Below, one piece after another: positions 16,062-24,039 of a stretch of 39,492 nucleotides of DNA; position 1 is the first letter of the stretch, and the number at the start of each line of letters is the position of its first letter. Below the pieces are notes generated by a model. The model was not told the DNA's origin and did no database searches. It saw only the letters and a program-made list of their open reading frames with translations. A program made the position numbers and the translations under genes. The DNA is from a virus. Location of the stretch: IMG/VR virus record IMGVR_UViG_3300045922_000063, positions 1 to 39,492 of that record; one strand, given 5' to 3'.

Positions 16062-16999
16062 TGCTTGGACTCATTGGTTCAGCAATAAGTCTAGGAGGCT
16101 CACTTGCGGGCCTGTTGGGTGGCAACCGTGCTGCCAGAGAGCAGAACCGCATCAACCGTGAGCAACTAGAACTACAACGCGCACTCGGCACGGCAGGCAT
16201 CACGACAGGTCGTGGTGATCGCATCCGTTTTGTACCCGGCCTAGGCTGGGTACTTGAGCCGTCTGAGGTTGCTGCCAACATTGGACGTGCATCCGATGCT
16301 GGCGAGCGGCGAGCGTACACGAGTGATGAGATTGACCGTGTAGAACGCAACCTTGAGACGTTCCGTCGTGGTCGCCTTGCTAGTCTGCTTGCTGATCGCA
16401 TCATGCGCGAGATGGCAGCACGCAGAGATGACACTGACAGTGTGACTGCTGCACTCGCTGAGCAGAACGTTGCGGAAGCAGTAGAAGGCCGCAACAATCT
16501 TGCACGACTGCTTGGTATGAGCGGCATACGGCAAGGGACATCTGTGCAAGCAGCACTTGATGCACTAGGGCGTGGTGCGCAGGCTGGCACTCGTACTGCA
16601 TTGGCACGTGCTCGTCTGATGGGTCCAACGATGGCAATGGAACGGCGAGCAGCACAACGGCAGAGTGACACGGCTGACTTGTCAAGGCTGCTGCCCATTG
16701 CACGTGACGCAGGTGATGCATTCCGTGGCCCCAGTCAGGTGTCGCAAGGTCTGGATGCCATGCTCGCTTCACGTGGTGGACAGTCTGCAGGCTTCAACGC
16801 GCAGCAAGCACAATACAGCACTAGTGCATACAACCTACCAGTTCGCCTAGACCAGTTCGGTGAAGCCCTACGTGGCTTTGGTAGTGTGCTTAGCACGTGG
16901 CGTAAGCAGAATGCTGCACCTACTGTTGGAGCAGGGTACAACCTTGGTAGCATCTTCAACCCAGTTGGTGGTGCGAACGCTGGCGGCTTCCTGTTCTAA
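16061..16999 (+). CDS. Internal virion/ejection protein candidate with hydrophobic N-terminus (312 aa)
   Basis: Residues 1-21 (MLGLIGSAISLGGSLAGLLG) form a Gly/Leu/Ile-rich hydrophobic segment. The body is Arg/Ala/Gln-rich helix (NRAAREQNRINREQLELQRA), and the tail is Gly/Asn-rich. A small hydrophobic N-terminus plus a long amphipathic helix is the plan of T7 gp14-like proteins that insert into the outer membrane during DNA ejection. Start overlaps the upstream stop (TAATG). It ends 12 bases before the next gene. Confidence 0.55.
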   Translation: MLGLIGSAISLGGSLAGLLGGNRAAREQNRINREQLELQRALGTAGITTGRGDRIRFVPGLGWVLEPSEVAANIGRASDAGERRAYTSDEIDRVERNLETFRRGRLASLLADRIMREMAARRDDTDSVTAALAEQNVAEAVEGRNNLARLLGMSGIRQGTSVQAALDALGRGAQAGTRTALARARLMGPTMAMERRAAQRQSDTADLSRLLPIARDAGDAFRGPSQVSQGLDAMLASRGGQSAGFNAQQAQYSTSAYNLPVRLDQFGEALRGFGSVLSTWRKQNAAPTVGAGYNLGSIFNPVGGANAGGFLF

Positions 17000-17011
17000 G
17001 GAGCACTAGGC

Positions 17012-18244
17012 ATGTACGATGACGATGACGCTAATGCTAACATTGTGCCTGTCACTGGCACTGGCCCGCGCACTGCCTACCGTATCCCTATACCTGACTA
17101 CCGTGCATTCCAACCTTCTGGGCTAGAGATTACTCTTGGCAACCGCATTGGCGGTAATGACCCCAACATGTTGGTGGGCTACCGTCTTGGTGCGCTAGGA
17201 GACCGACTTGCTGCACAAAACACGTACATTGACTTCCTGCGTGAAGCCATGCAGCGTCAGCAACAAGTTGCGGCAATGGCTGATGCCACTGCTAGGCGTG
17301 GACAGGATGCACAAGTCACACGTGTTGCGTTGCAGAACCCAACCTATGCATCACTGTTCAACCTGAGCCGTCAACAGGTCACGCCTGAGGGGTTGGCTAC
17401 TATGGGCCAACTGCCTGGGTTGGATGTACGCAGGCGAGAGGCTGATATTGAGAACACGCTTGCACAGGCAGCACAGAGGCGTGCTGATGCAGCAAATGCT
17501 GGCAGGGATCGCAGTGCGTTTACAATGTCACAGTGGGCTAATGCAAGCAATAGGTTGTTGCAACTGGAAGCCAATCTGCTTGGGTTGGAGCAGCGGCTCC
17601 TACAAGCCGCTACTAACGCAGGCATTACCACACAGCAAATACAGCGCGATGCTCAGGGACGAGTGGTGTTGAGCCAAGATGTCATACGTAGTGCACCCAC
17701 AGGGCATCGTGAGGAACTTGAAAGACTGCAGAACTCTATAAATACCCTACGTGCTGCGATTGCCAATCAGCGTGCATTGATTGAATCCACTCGCCCTGGT
17801 AATGTACCACTTCCTAGCACGCCTGCGGACTTTGCACTTCCACCTGCAGCACCAACGGAGACGCCTGCACCATCTGCTAATGCGCCTGCACCAGCCGCTA
17901 GCGCACCTGCACCTGCAGCACCAGTTGCACGTGCTAACCCCCCACCGGCCACGCCAAGCACTGGTGGTGCTGCAGCACTGCAAGAGGCAAGGGCAGCAGG
18001 TCAGGTTGGCAGGGTGTTGATAGAACTGCCACCTGAACCTGGCAGGCCAAACTATGCCCAGATAACTACATACATCAGTGGAGAGATAGCAGCAGGCCGA
18101 CTGCCGCAGGGTTCTAGGTTCCATACGGCTGCGAACGGTAATATCGTGATTGCAAAGCCCAACAGAGAAACTGTCTCCGTCCCATACAATGAAGTGATCG
18201 AACGGGCACGTCAATACATGCAGCGGCAACTGCAGCAGCAGTAG
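17012..18244 (+). CDS. Internal virion protein candidate with Ala/Pro linker (410 aa, possibly amber-extended to 415)
   Basis: AAGGAG precedes the ATG by eight bases. The N-terminus is acidic (MYDDDDANANIV), residues ~60-250 are helical and Gln/Arg-rich, residues ~267-322 form an Ala/Pro-rich flexible linker, and the end is Gln-rich (ARQYMQRQLQQQ). It stops at TAG 18242-18244 directly after CAG codons. The frame continues for four codons (RQTQ) to a TGA at 18257-18259 that overlaps the next ATG as ATGA, the junction style used repeatedly in this operon. This makes the TAG look like a recent or leaky stop. Function is inferred only from its place in the ejection gene block. Confidence 0.55.
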   Translation: MYDDDDANANIVPVTGTGPRTAYRIPIPDYRAFQPSGLEITLGNRIGGNDPNMLVGYRLGALGDRLAAQNTYIDFLREAMQRQQQVAAMADATARRGQDAQVTRVALQNPTYASLFNLSRQQVTPEGLATMGQLPGLDVRRREADIENTLAQAAQRRADAANAGRDRSAFTMSQWANASNRLLQLEANLLGLEQRLLQAATNAGITTQQIQRDAQGRVVLSQDVIRSAPTGHREELERLQNSINTLRAAIANQRALIESTRPGNVPLPSTPADFALPPAAPTETPAPSANAPAPAASAPAPAAPVARANPPPATPSTGGAAALQEARAAGQVGRVLIELPPEPGRPNYAQITTYISGEIAAGRLPQGSRFHTAANGNIVIAKPNRETVSVPYNEVIERARQYMQRQLQQQ

Positions 18245-18255
18245 AGGCAAACACA

Positions 18256-21200
18256 ATGAGTGACAACGTGCGCATTGGCGCAGGTATGCTGCCTGGGTTG
18301 GACTGGCAAGACTTCCGCAACATGCTGCGAGGTGTGACGCAAGTCCCACAGGCACCGTTTGCTATTGCAGGCATGTTCGGCAATGAACGTGCTGCTGACA
18401 TATCAATGCGCATGGGGGACTTCTTCAACAACCTGCTTGGCACACAAGACGTGTCGTTGACGGAGGACCCACGTGCTGCGCTTGCACAGATTATTGGTAG
18501 CAGTGTAGTAGGTGTGCCTGCTAGCCTCATTCCTCGTGCTGCACAGATTGGTGCTGCGATTGCACAGGCACCACGCCCTGTGCGTGCTGCAGTCAATGTT
18601 GCAGAAGCACTTACACCCGTCACAGTACCCCTCACCGCAGGACGTATTGGTGCAAACATTGCAGGTGGTACTGCAGTTGACTTGGCATTCAGTGGCCTTG
18701 ATGCATTGGCAGGACAACCCAGTGACAATGACTACTGGATTGAGTTGCCAGATGGCACACTGCAGTTGGTGCGGCCCGGACACGGGCAGGCGAGTACACA
18801 ACCAACAATACCAACAACAACCACTACACCACAAACACCCACACAACCAACACCAACACCTACACCACAAACACCAACTGCTGCGCCGATGACAGCAACA
18901 GGTGGTGCTGGTGGCGGTGTTGGTGTTGGTGTTGGTACTGGTGATGGTGTTGGTGGTAGTGATGCCTCGCCGGCGCCTTCGGCGGACCCATTGCGTGATG
19001 GGTATTGGGCTGAAACAACAGATGGTCGGCTGATATTCTACAGTACAACACCATTGCAACCTGAACAAGACGACCGCACGTGGCTGCAGATTGTGCGTGA
19101 CAACGCAATACCTGCACTAGTTGCAGCAGGTGCAATAGGTGCAGGCATTTCAGGTCTCCGTCGTCAGCAGGCGTCACGTCAAGCACGTGAAGAGTTGCGC
19201 AGTCGTGACACTGTTGCCATTGGCAATCCACCGCCAGAGGACATTGCACAACCTACGATTGGCGAGCGGCTGGCTACGCAGGTCATTGACGAGACTGCAG
19301 CAGCACGTGGATTTGTGCGTGAGGCTGAACGGGTTGGGTTCATCACACCTGATGAGCGTGCATCGCTAGATGCTGACTTGCAAACAACGCTAGCACGAGC
19401 CGTGCGTGAGACTCGTGCTCATGCAGCACTGCGACGGGGCGTTGCGCCTGATGGGTACGACTTGCGTACAGTCCGTATGCCTGATGGTACACGACGCACG
19501 GTGTTCTCACAACGTGAGTTGCAGGACCGTATGGAGACACTCATCCGTGAGCAACCAGAACTGCACGCAGACGTTGTGCAGGTGCAGGCGTTGTTGGATG
19601 AGTTGTCCAACCGTCAGCGTGCTGCAGCGTCTGGCACTACATCACGTATTGCGCCAGATGAGCCTGCTCGTGTTGGCATGACGCACAAGTCGTTGGCTGA
19701 CATTGAGAGAGAACTAGCAGCAATCACGCGCCGTTCACCGCAGGTGCGTGAGTACATTGACGAGCATGCTGCATGGGCAGAGAGTCGGCGACAGTATCTC
19801 GTGCGTGCAGGACGCATCACTCCTGCCATGGCAGCCAAGTGGCGTCGTGCAAACGTCCACTATGTGCCCGACTACGATCCGTACGATGTGCATACAGGCT
19901 ACATGTCGCTGCGACGCATCCGCGAAGGTGGACTGGCCGATCGTCCACAATCGTATGTTGATGCTCGGCTCGACTACGACATCCGTATGATCACGGAGAC
20001 GGAGTTGAACCGTGCACGTCGCAACGTCATCCGTGGCTTGGAGCGCATTCAGAATGCTGCAAGGCTAGAGCCTACGAAGGCTCCACGACTGCTCAAACAA
20101 ATCATTGGTCCAATACACCGCGGCAAGGTGCCTGAACCTGATGACCGTGCCAACACTATGCGGTGGTGGGAGAACGGTGAGCAGTACAGTGTGCAGATAT
20201 ATGTGCCCGAAGTGTACCAAGCATTGCGCAGTGCACCTTCTATGACAGGAGGCATCCTCAATACTACACGTCTATGGGGTCAGGAGTTGACGACTGGTGT
20301 ATTGGCAGCACTGACTGGTCCCGTGCAAGCACCTATATCAGCCATCTACACCACGTGGTTGATGACTGCAGCACCAATGAACCGACTGGCCACTGGCAGG
20401 TTGGACCGTCTGCTGCGCCGTCTTACCAATGACCGCCTCACCCTTGGCATGCTTGATCCCACAATGTACCCAGGCATCGCATGGGCGATGGCGCAAGACT
20501 TTGCAGCAATGAGTGTGCGGGTGTTGTCTGATGTCACCCGCCGTGAGTTGCTATCTAGTCGCAGCCTCGTTCGTAAGATGGTTGGTGGTGAGCGATTGGC
20601 AGCACTGCTGCGCCGTCTTGATGACATATACGAGAACAGCATCTATGCCGAGATGCGGCGTATGGGTGCTATCGGCAACAACCCCATCACTGGTGCTGAC
20701 TTTACAGGTGGTGCGCCTCCATCAGTAGCAGCGTTGTCTCCTTCGTACCAAGCAGTACGCCCACGTGACTGGTACTTCCCTACCAACATACGTGAACTGC
20801 GTGAGTTGGTTGGTGATGCACTAATCCGCAGCCCGCTTGGTCCAAAGGTTGTGGAGACGTGGCAACTTGCACGTGAAGCGTTCGACATTATAGCGTCGTC
20901 GCCACAGTCCATGGTGTATCGCCTCAACCGCGATGACTACATGCGTATGTACAACGTGCAACCTGAAGACCGTAGTGTTACGACTACACGAAGAACGGCT
21001 TCGCCAGAACGTGAGCAGGCACTTAGTGTGCTGACTAGCCGTGTGCGGCGTGTTACTGGCGACCCTGCACTGCGTCCTGCTAACCGCACTATGCAGGGCA
21101 TAGAGTCCACCTTCATGTATGCTACCATCATGAAGCAGGGGTTGGCACAGTACGGTAGGATGTTCCGTGAGAACCCAGTGCGCACGACAACGGCTATGGT

Positions 21201-22431
21201 CACTAGCGTGATTATACCAACCACGCTAGCCCTCTACAATGCCATGGTGCAAGACGAGGAGGACATTGCAAACGGCCTAGAGCCTACACGTGTGTGGGAC
21301 TTGGTGTTCAATGCCCCTAACCGTGTAGCAGGCACACTGCCATTCTACCTGCCCGGACTGCCTACTGAGCAGGCGCTGCGTGTGTCTTATGACCAACCAT
21401 TGGGTCCGCTTGTTGCTGCTGCACAGGCCATTTTGCTGTCAACGTTGGGAGCAGATGACCCAAAGTTCTACTCCGAAGGTATGCGGCAGAACCGTGAGTT
21501 GCTGCGTCGGCTGATTGAAGAGCGTCACACCTATGCCATGTGGGAAGCACTGCAACGTGGTATGGGTGAGTTGGCACCACCTCCACTCATTGCTAGTGCG
21601 GTTGGTGCAGCAGGCTATGACATGCGTGACTTCATCAGCATTCGGCCATCACTGCAACCAACTGAACAACGTGGTGCAGGAGGATACTTCGAGGGTCAGA
21701 CATACACTGACACTTTGCCCAACTGGGCTGTCAACGTGTTGAACAGTTGGGGCAGTGTTGGACAGTTTGTCGCGCGCATGATGCCGATGTTTATGGACCA
21801 AGAGGATCTAGAGGCTGCACAACGCAGGTTGCAGCAAGATGCACGACCCACGCTGTCAGCATTGGGTGACATCATTGGGCAACGGTTCGGTGATCGTGCA
21901 ACTATTGCTGCACCTCTGCTGTCTGGTCCACGCAGTCAGCCATCGTTTGACATCACGTCAGAGTACGTGCGAGACATCGAGCGTAAGATGCGTGAGTTGC
22001 AGCAAGGCAGCCGCGACGTGACACGTCCTGGTGTGTTGGGAAGTGGCCGTGAACGGTTTGTTGAGACGCAGTATGACTGGTTGGATCGCCTGCCACCACA
22101 AGATCAGGCACCAATGCGTGCTATTGTGCAACAAGTAGTGCGTGGGTTCAACAACATGCAGTCGCTGCGTGATGAGCGCAACAGCCTATACTCAGCAATG
22201 GTTGCACTCAACAGTGATCCTATACTGCGTCGTGATCCAATAGCGCTGCGTTACGGCCAGAACTGGATAGCCAACCGCATTCGTGATGTCAACGTTCGCA
22301 TAGTTGAGAGCATTGTGAACTTGGAGCAGCACATCAGCAACGAGTTTGGCATCCAGTTCCGTATAGAGAACTTCAACCCTGCACGTGGTATGAGGCAGTT
22401 TACGCCAGCAAGGCCTTCACCCTCTCAGTGA
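18256..22431 (+). CDS. Giant internal virion/ejection protein (1391 aa)
   Basis: The largest gene in the window, comparable in length with T7 gp16 (1318 residues). TAGAGG precedes the ATG. Regions: a helical N-terminus; a Thr/Pro then Gly/Val-rich disordered linker (~180-236); a hydrophobic helix (~285-302, IPALVAAGAIGAGISGL); a long Arg-rich helical region (~305-560); a segment near 625-720 (WWENGEQYSVQIYVPEVYQA, then aromatic/Ala-rich helices) resembling domains of large polyvalent phage proteins; a second hydrophobic helix (~979-999); and a helical C-terminus. I find no clear transglycosylase catalytic motif. It likely forms part of the ejected core that carries DNA across the host envelope. 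Its last 32 bases overlap the 3' end of the convergent gene at 22400. Confidence 0.7.
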   Translation: MSDNVRIGAGMLPGLDWQDFRNMLRGVTQVPQAPFAIAGMFGNERAADISMRMGDFFNNLLGTQDVSLTEDPRAALAQIIGSSVVGVPASLIPRAAQIGAAIAQAPRPVRAAVNVAEALTPVTVPLTAGRIGANIAGGTAVDLAFSGLDALAGQPSDNDYWIELPDGTLQLVRPGHGQASTQPTIPTTTTTPQTPTQPTPTPTPQTPTAAPMTATGGAGGGVGVGVGTGDGVGGSDASPAPSADPLRDGYWAETTDGRLIFYSTTPLQPEQDDRTWLQIVRDNAIPALVAAGAIGAGISGLRRQQASRQAREELRSRDTVAIGNPPPEDIAQPTIGERLATQVIDETAAARGFVREAERVGFITPDERASLDADLQTTLARAVRETRAHAALRRGVAPDGYDLRTVRMPDGTRRTVFSQRELQDRMETLIREQPELHADVVQVQALLDELSNRQRAAASGTTSRIAPDEPARVGMTHKSLADIERELAAITRRSPQVREYIDEHAAWAESRRQYLVRAGRITPAMAAKWRRANVHYVPDYDPYDVHTGYMSLRRIREGGLADRPQSYVDARLDYDIRMITETELNRARRNVIRGLERIQNAARLEPTKAPRLLKQIIGPIHRGKVPEPDDRANTMRWWENGEQYSVQIYVPEVYQALRSAPSMTGGILNTTRLWGQELTTGVLAALTGPVQAPISAIYTTWLMTAAPMNRLATGRLDRLLRRLTNDRLTLGMLDPTMYPGIAWAMAQDFAAMSVRVLSDVTRRELLSSRSLVRKMVGGERLAALLRRLDDIYENSIYAEMRRMGAIGNNPITGADFTGGAPPSVAALSPSYQAVRPRDWYFPTNIRELRELVGDALIRSPLGPKVVETWQLAREAFDIIASSPQSMVYRLNRDDYMRMYNVQPEDRSVTTTRRTASPEREQALSVLTSRVRRVTGDPALRPANRTMQGIESTFMYATIMKQGLAQYGRMFRENPVRTTTAMVTSVIIPTTLALYNAMVQDEEDIANGLEPTRVWDLVFNAPNRVAGTLPFYLPGLPTEQALRVSYDQPLGPLVAAAQAILLSTLGADDPKFYSEGMRQNRELLRRLIEERHTYAMWEALQRGMGELAPPPLIASAVGAAGYDMRDFISIRPSLQPTEQRGAGGYFEGQTYTDTLPNWAVNVLNSWGSVGQFVARMMPMFMDQEDLEAAQRRLQQDARPTLSALGDIIGQRFGDRATIAAPLLSGPRSQPSFDITSEYVRDIERKMRELQQGSRDVTRPGVLGSGRERFVETQYDWLDRLPPQDQAPMRAIVQQVVRGFNNMQSLRDERNSLYSAMVALNSDPILRRDPIALRYGQNWIANRIRDVNVRIVESIVNLEQHISNEFGIQFRIENFNPARGMRQFTPARPSPSQ

Positions 22432-23638
22432 ACTGCTGACGCACCTCATTGTCGAGTAGTAGCGTGGTGCCTCGGTACAAGTAAGTTGGCCTACCCGGGG
22501 CACCACGCAACTCAAACTTCTGCACCATATCCAACTCGTGCATCAAGTCGAGCAGCATGTCACGCTCTGTGACGTTCATGTATTCACGCAACTTGAACAC
22601 GAGTTCAGATTTGGTCATCCCATGACTGCCTGCTTTGATGAGCACTGCTATCAGACGATCCACACCTGCTAGCAGGCGACGCTCATGCAGGCTGATAGAG
22701 AACAAGTCACCTGCACCACGCTTCACACTCTCTATGAGTGCAATGGCAGACTTCATCTGTGACAGTTGCACCTCAAACGAGCCATCGTTGATTGCCAACA
22801 GTCCTGCCACACGCAGGACGTGATGGTCCTCACGTGCAAAGAATGACATTGCAAACGCATCAGATGCAGGTGGTGTTGGCCGATTGACATACCACAATGT
22901 GAAGAACGCCTTGGCCTTCTCGTTCAACTGAATACGTTGCACCTTCTCGGCCTTCTTGCGCGCATCCCACAACTGCTCAAGCATAAGCATCTCGAGTTTG
23001 GGCATGGGATCAGGCCATGGCACCATCTTCTTAGGCCGTTCTTCATACACAAACAGGCAACGACTGGTGAACCCTCCCTCAATGACGGCCGGGTTCACTG
23101 CTTGTGCTAGCCATGTTGGTGTGGATGCGCCCAACAGTGTGGGATACACACGCTCAATGACTAGTCGCACCTCACCAATGATGCGTGTGCGGAGGTTTGG
23201 ACAGTCATACAAGTCAGTCAGCAGTCCTGGTATGCCGTAGGTGCCGCCATCCCTGCCCAACACAGTCACCAACTCACTAGCAGTGATAGCAATGTGACTG
23301 TGTGGGACATCCTCAGGCAGTTTGGAGAGTGCATTCTGCAACTGTGCAGCAGTCACTCTACCTGCAATGTCAATGCGGTAGGGGTCCTGGAACTGTGACA
23401 ACAACTGTTCTGCCTTGCTAACAGCAGTTGACTTGCGAGTGATGCCACTCTCAGCAACAAAGATGATGTATTGGTTGAGGAATACTGGAATGCTGGGGCG
23501 GTCAACCACCACTACACGGCTGACTGCGTTGGAGAGGACCCACAGTCCTCCCCACAGGTCGTAGTTGCGGTTGGTTTCTAGCCCACTGCACCACTGCATG
23601 TAGTGGTGCAAGAAGGTGGACTCCTTAGGACGGAACAT
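22400..23638 (-). CDS. DUF3987-like phage NTPase/helicase-type replication protein (412 aa)
   Basis: Residues ~57-80 carry a P-loop of the variant form VAESGITRKST, where Arg replaces the usual Gly before the Lys. I associate this RKS/T loop with DUF3987-type proteins found in phage replication modules. A LTDLYDC segment and VYPTLLGASTP follow, as in that family. The C-terminal ~80 residues look like a winged helix (AGSHGMTKSELVFKLREYMN). It may act as a primase-helicase or helicase loader, but that is inference. No other replicative helicase gene is visible here. The ATG follows directly on the TAA of the upstream HTH gene. Its 3' end overlaps the convergent late operon by 32 bases without any terminator between them. 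Confidence 0.65.
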   Translation of the reverse strand: MFRPKESTFLHHYMQWCSGLETNRNYDLWGGLWVLSNAVSRVVVVDRPSIPVFLNQYIIFVAESGITRKSTAVSKAEQLLSQFQDPYRIDIAGRVTAAQLQNALSKLPEDVPHSHIAITASELVTVLGRDGGTYGIPGLLTDLYDCPNLRTRIIGEVRLVIERVYPTLLGASTPTWLAQAVNPAVIEGGFTSRCLFVYEERPKKMVPWPDPMPKLEMLMLEQLWDARKKAEKVQRIQLNEKAKAFFTLWYVNRPTPPASDAFAMSFFAREDHHVLRVAGLLAINDGSFEVQLSQMKSAIALIESVKRGAGDLFSISLHERRLLAGVDRLIAVLIKAGSHGMTKSELVFKLREYMNVTERDMLLDLMHELDMVQKFELRGAPGRPTYLYRGTTLLLDNEVRQQFTERVKALLA

Positions 23639-24037
23639 TTAGTCCTCCTTGCTTGTGCTCTTGTTCTCGTAGCCGCTATGCATTACTTGTGCTTGTCGTG
23701 CCATGACTGCCTTTATTGCACGTATAGATGCCGGAGAGCCTTGTGCCAACTTGTAGGTATAGATCACATTGCGCACCCATGTCTCGTCACGATCTAGTAA
23801 CTTGCCAATCTCTTTGTATGATAGTCCTTGTTCCCGTCCAAGCCTTACTTGTTCTATCATGTCAACAGTAGGCTTGCGCTTGGGCTGGCGTGGCTTTGAT
23901 GCAGGGCGATAGCCCAGCATCGCGCACAGTTGCGTGAGTTGTTCAGGCTTGAGCCGTCGCAACTCCTGTGCGATTAGTGATAGTGTGTTCTTCATAGCAC
24001 AACGCTGCCCTTTGCCTGTGTTTGCAGTGTCAGTCAT
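23639..24037 (-). CDS. Helix-turn-helix protein (132 aa)
   Basis: I start at the ATG at 24035-24037, because a perfect GGAGGT lies seven bases upstream, inside the end of the polymerase gene; the longer frame from 24070 has no such site. Residues ~68-95 form a clear HTH (LGREQGLSYKEIGKLLDRDE, then TWVRNVIY), like the resolvase/sigma region 4 type. A basic linker (SKPRQPKRKPT) precedes it, and an N-terminal helix (ELRRLKPEQLTQLCAMLGY) may dimerise. It may regulate transcription or bind the origin; being inside the replication operon does not decide between these. Confidence 0.7.
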   Translation of the reverse strand: MTDTANTGKGQRCAMKNTLSLIAQELRRLKPEQLTQLCAMLGYRPASKPRQPKRKPTVDMIEQVRLGREQGLSYKEIGKLLDRDETWVRNVIYTYKLAQGSPASIRAIKAVMARQAQVMHSGYENKSTSKED

Positions 24038-24039
24038 GG

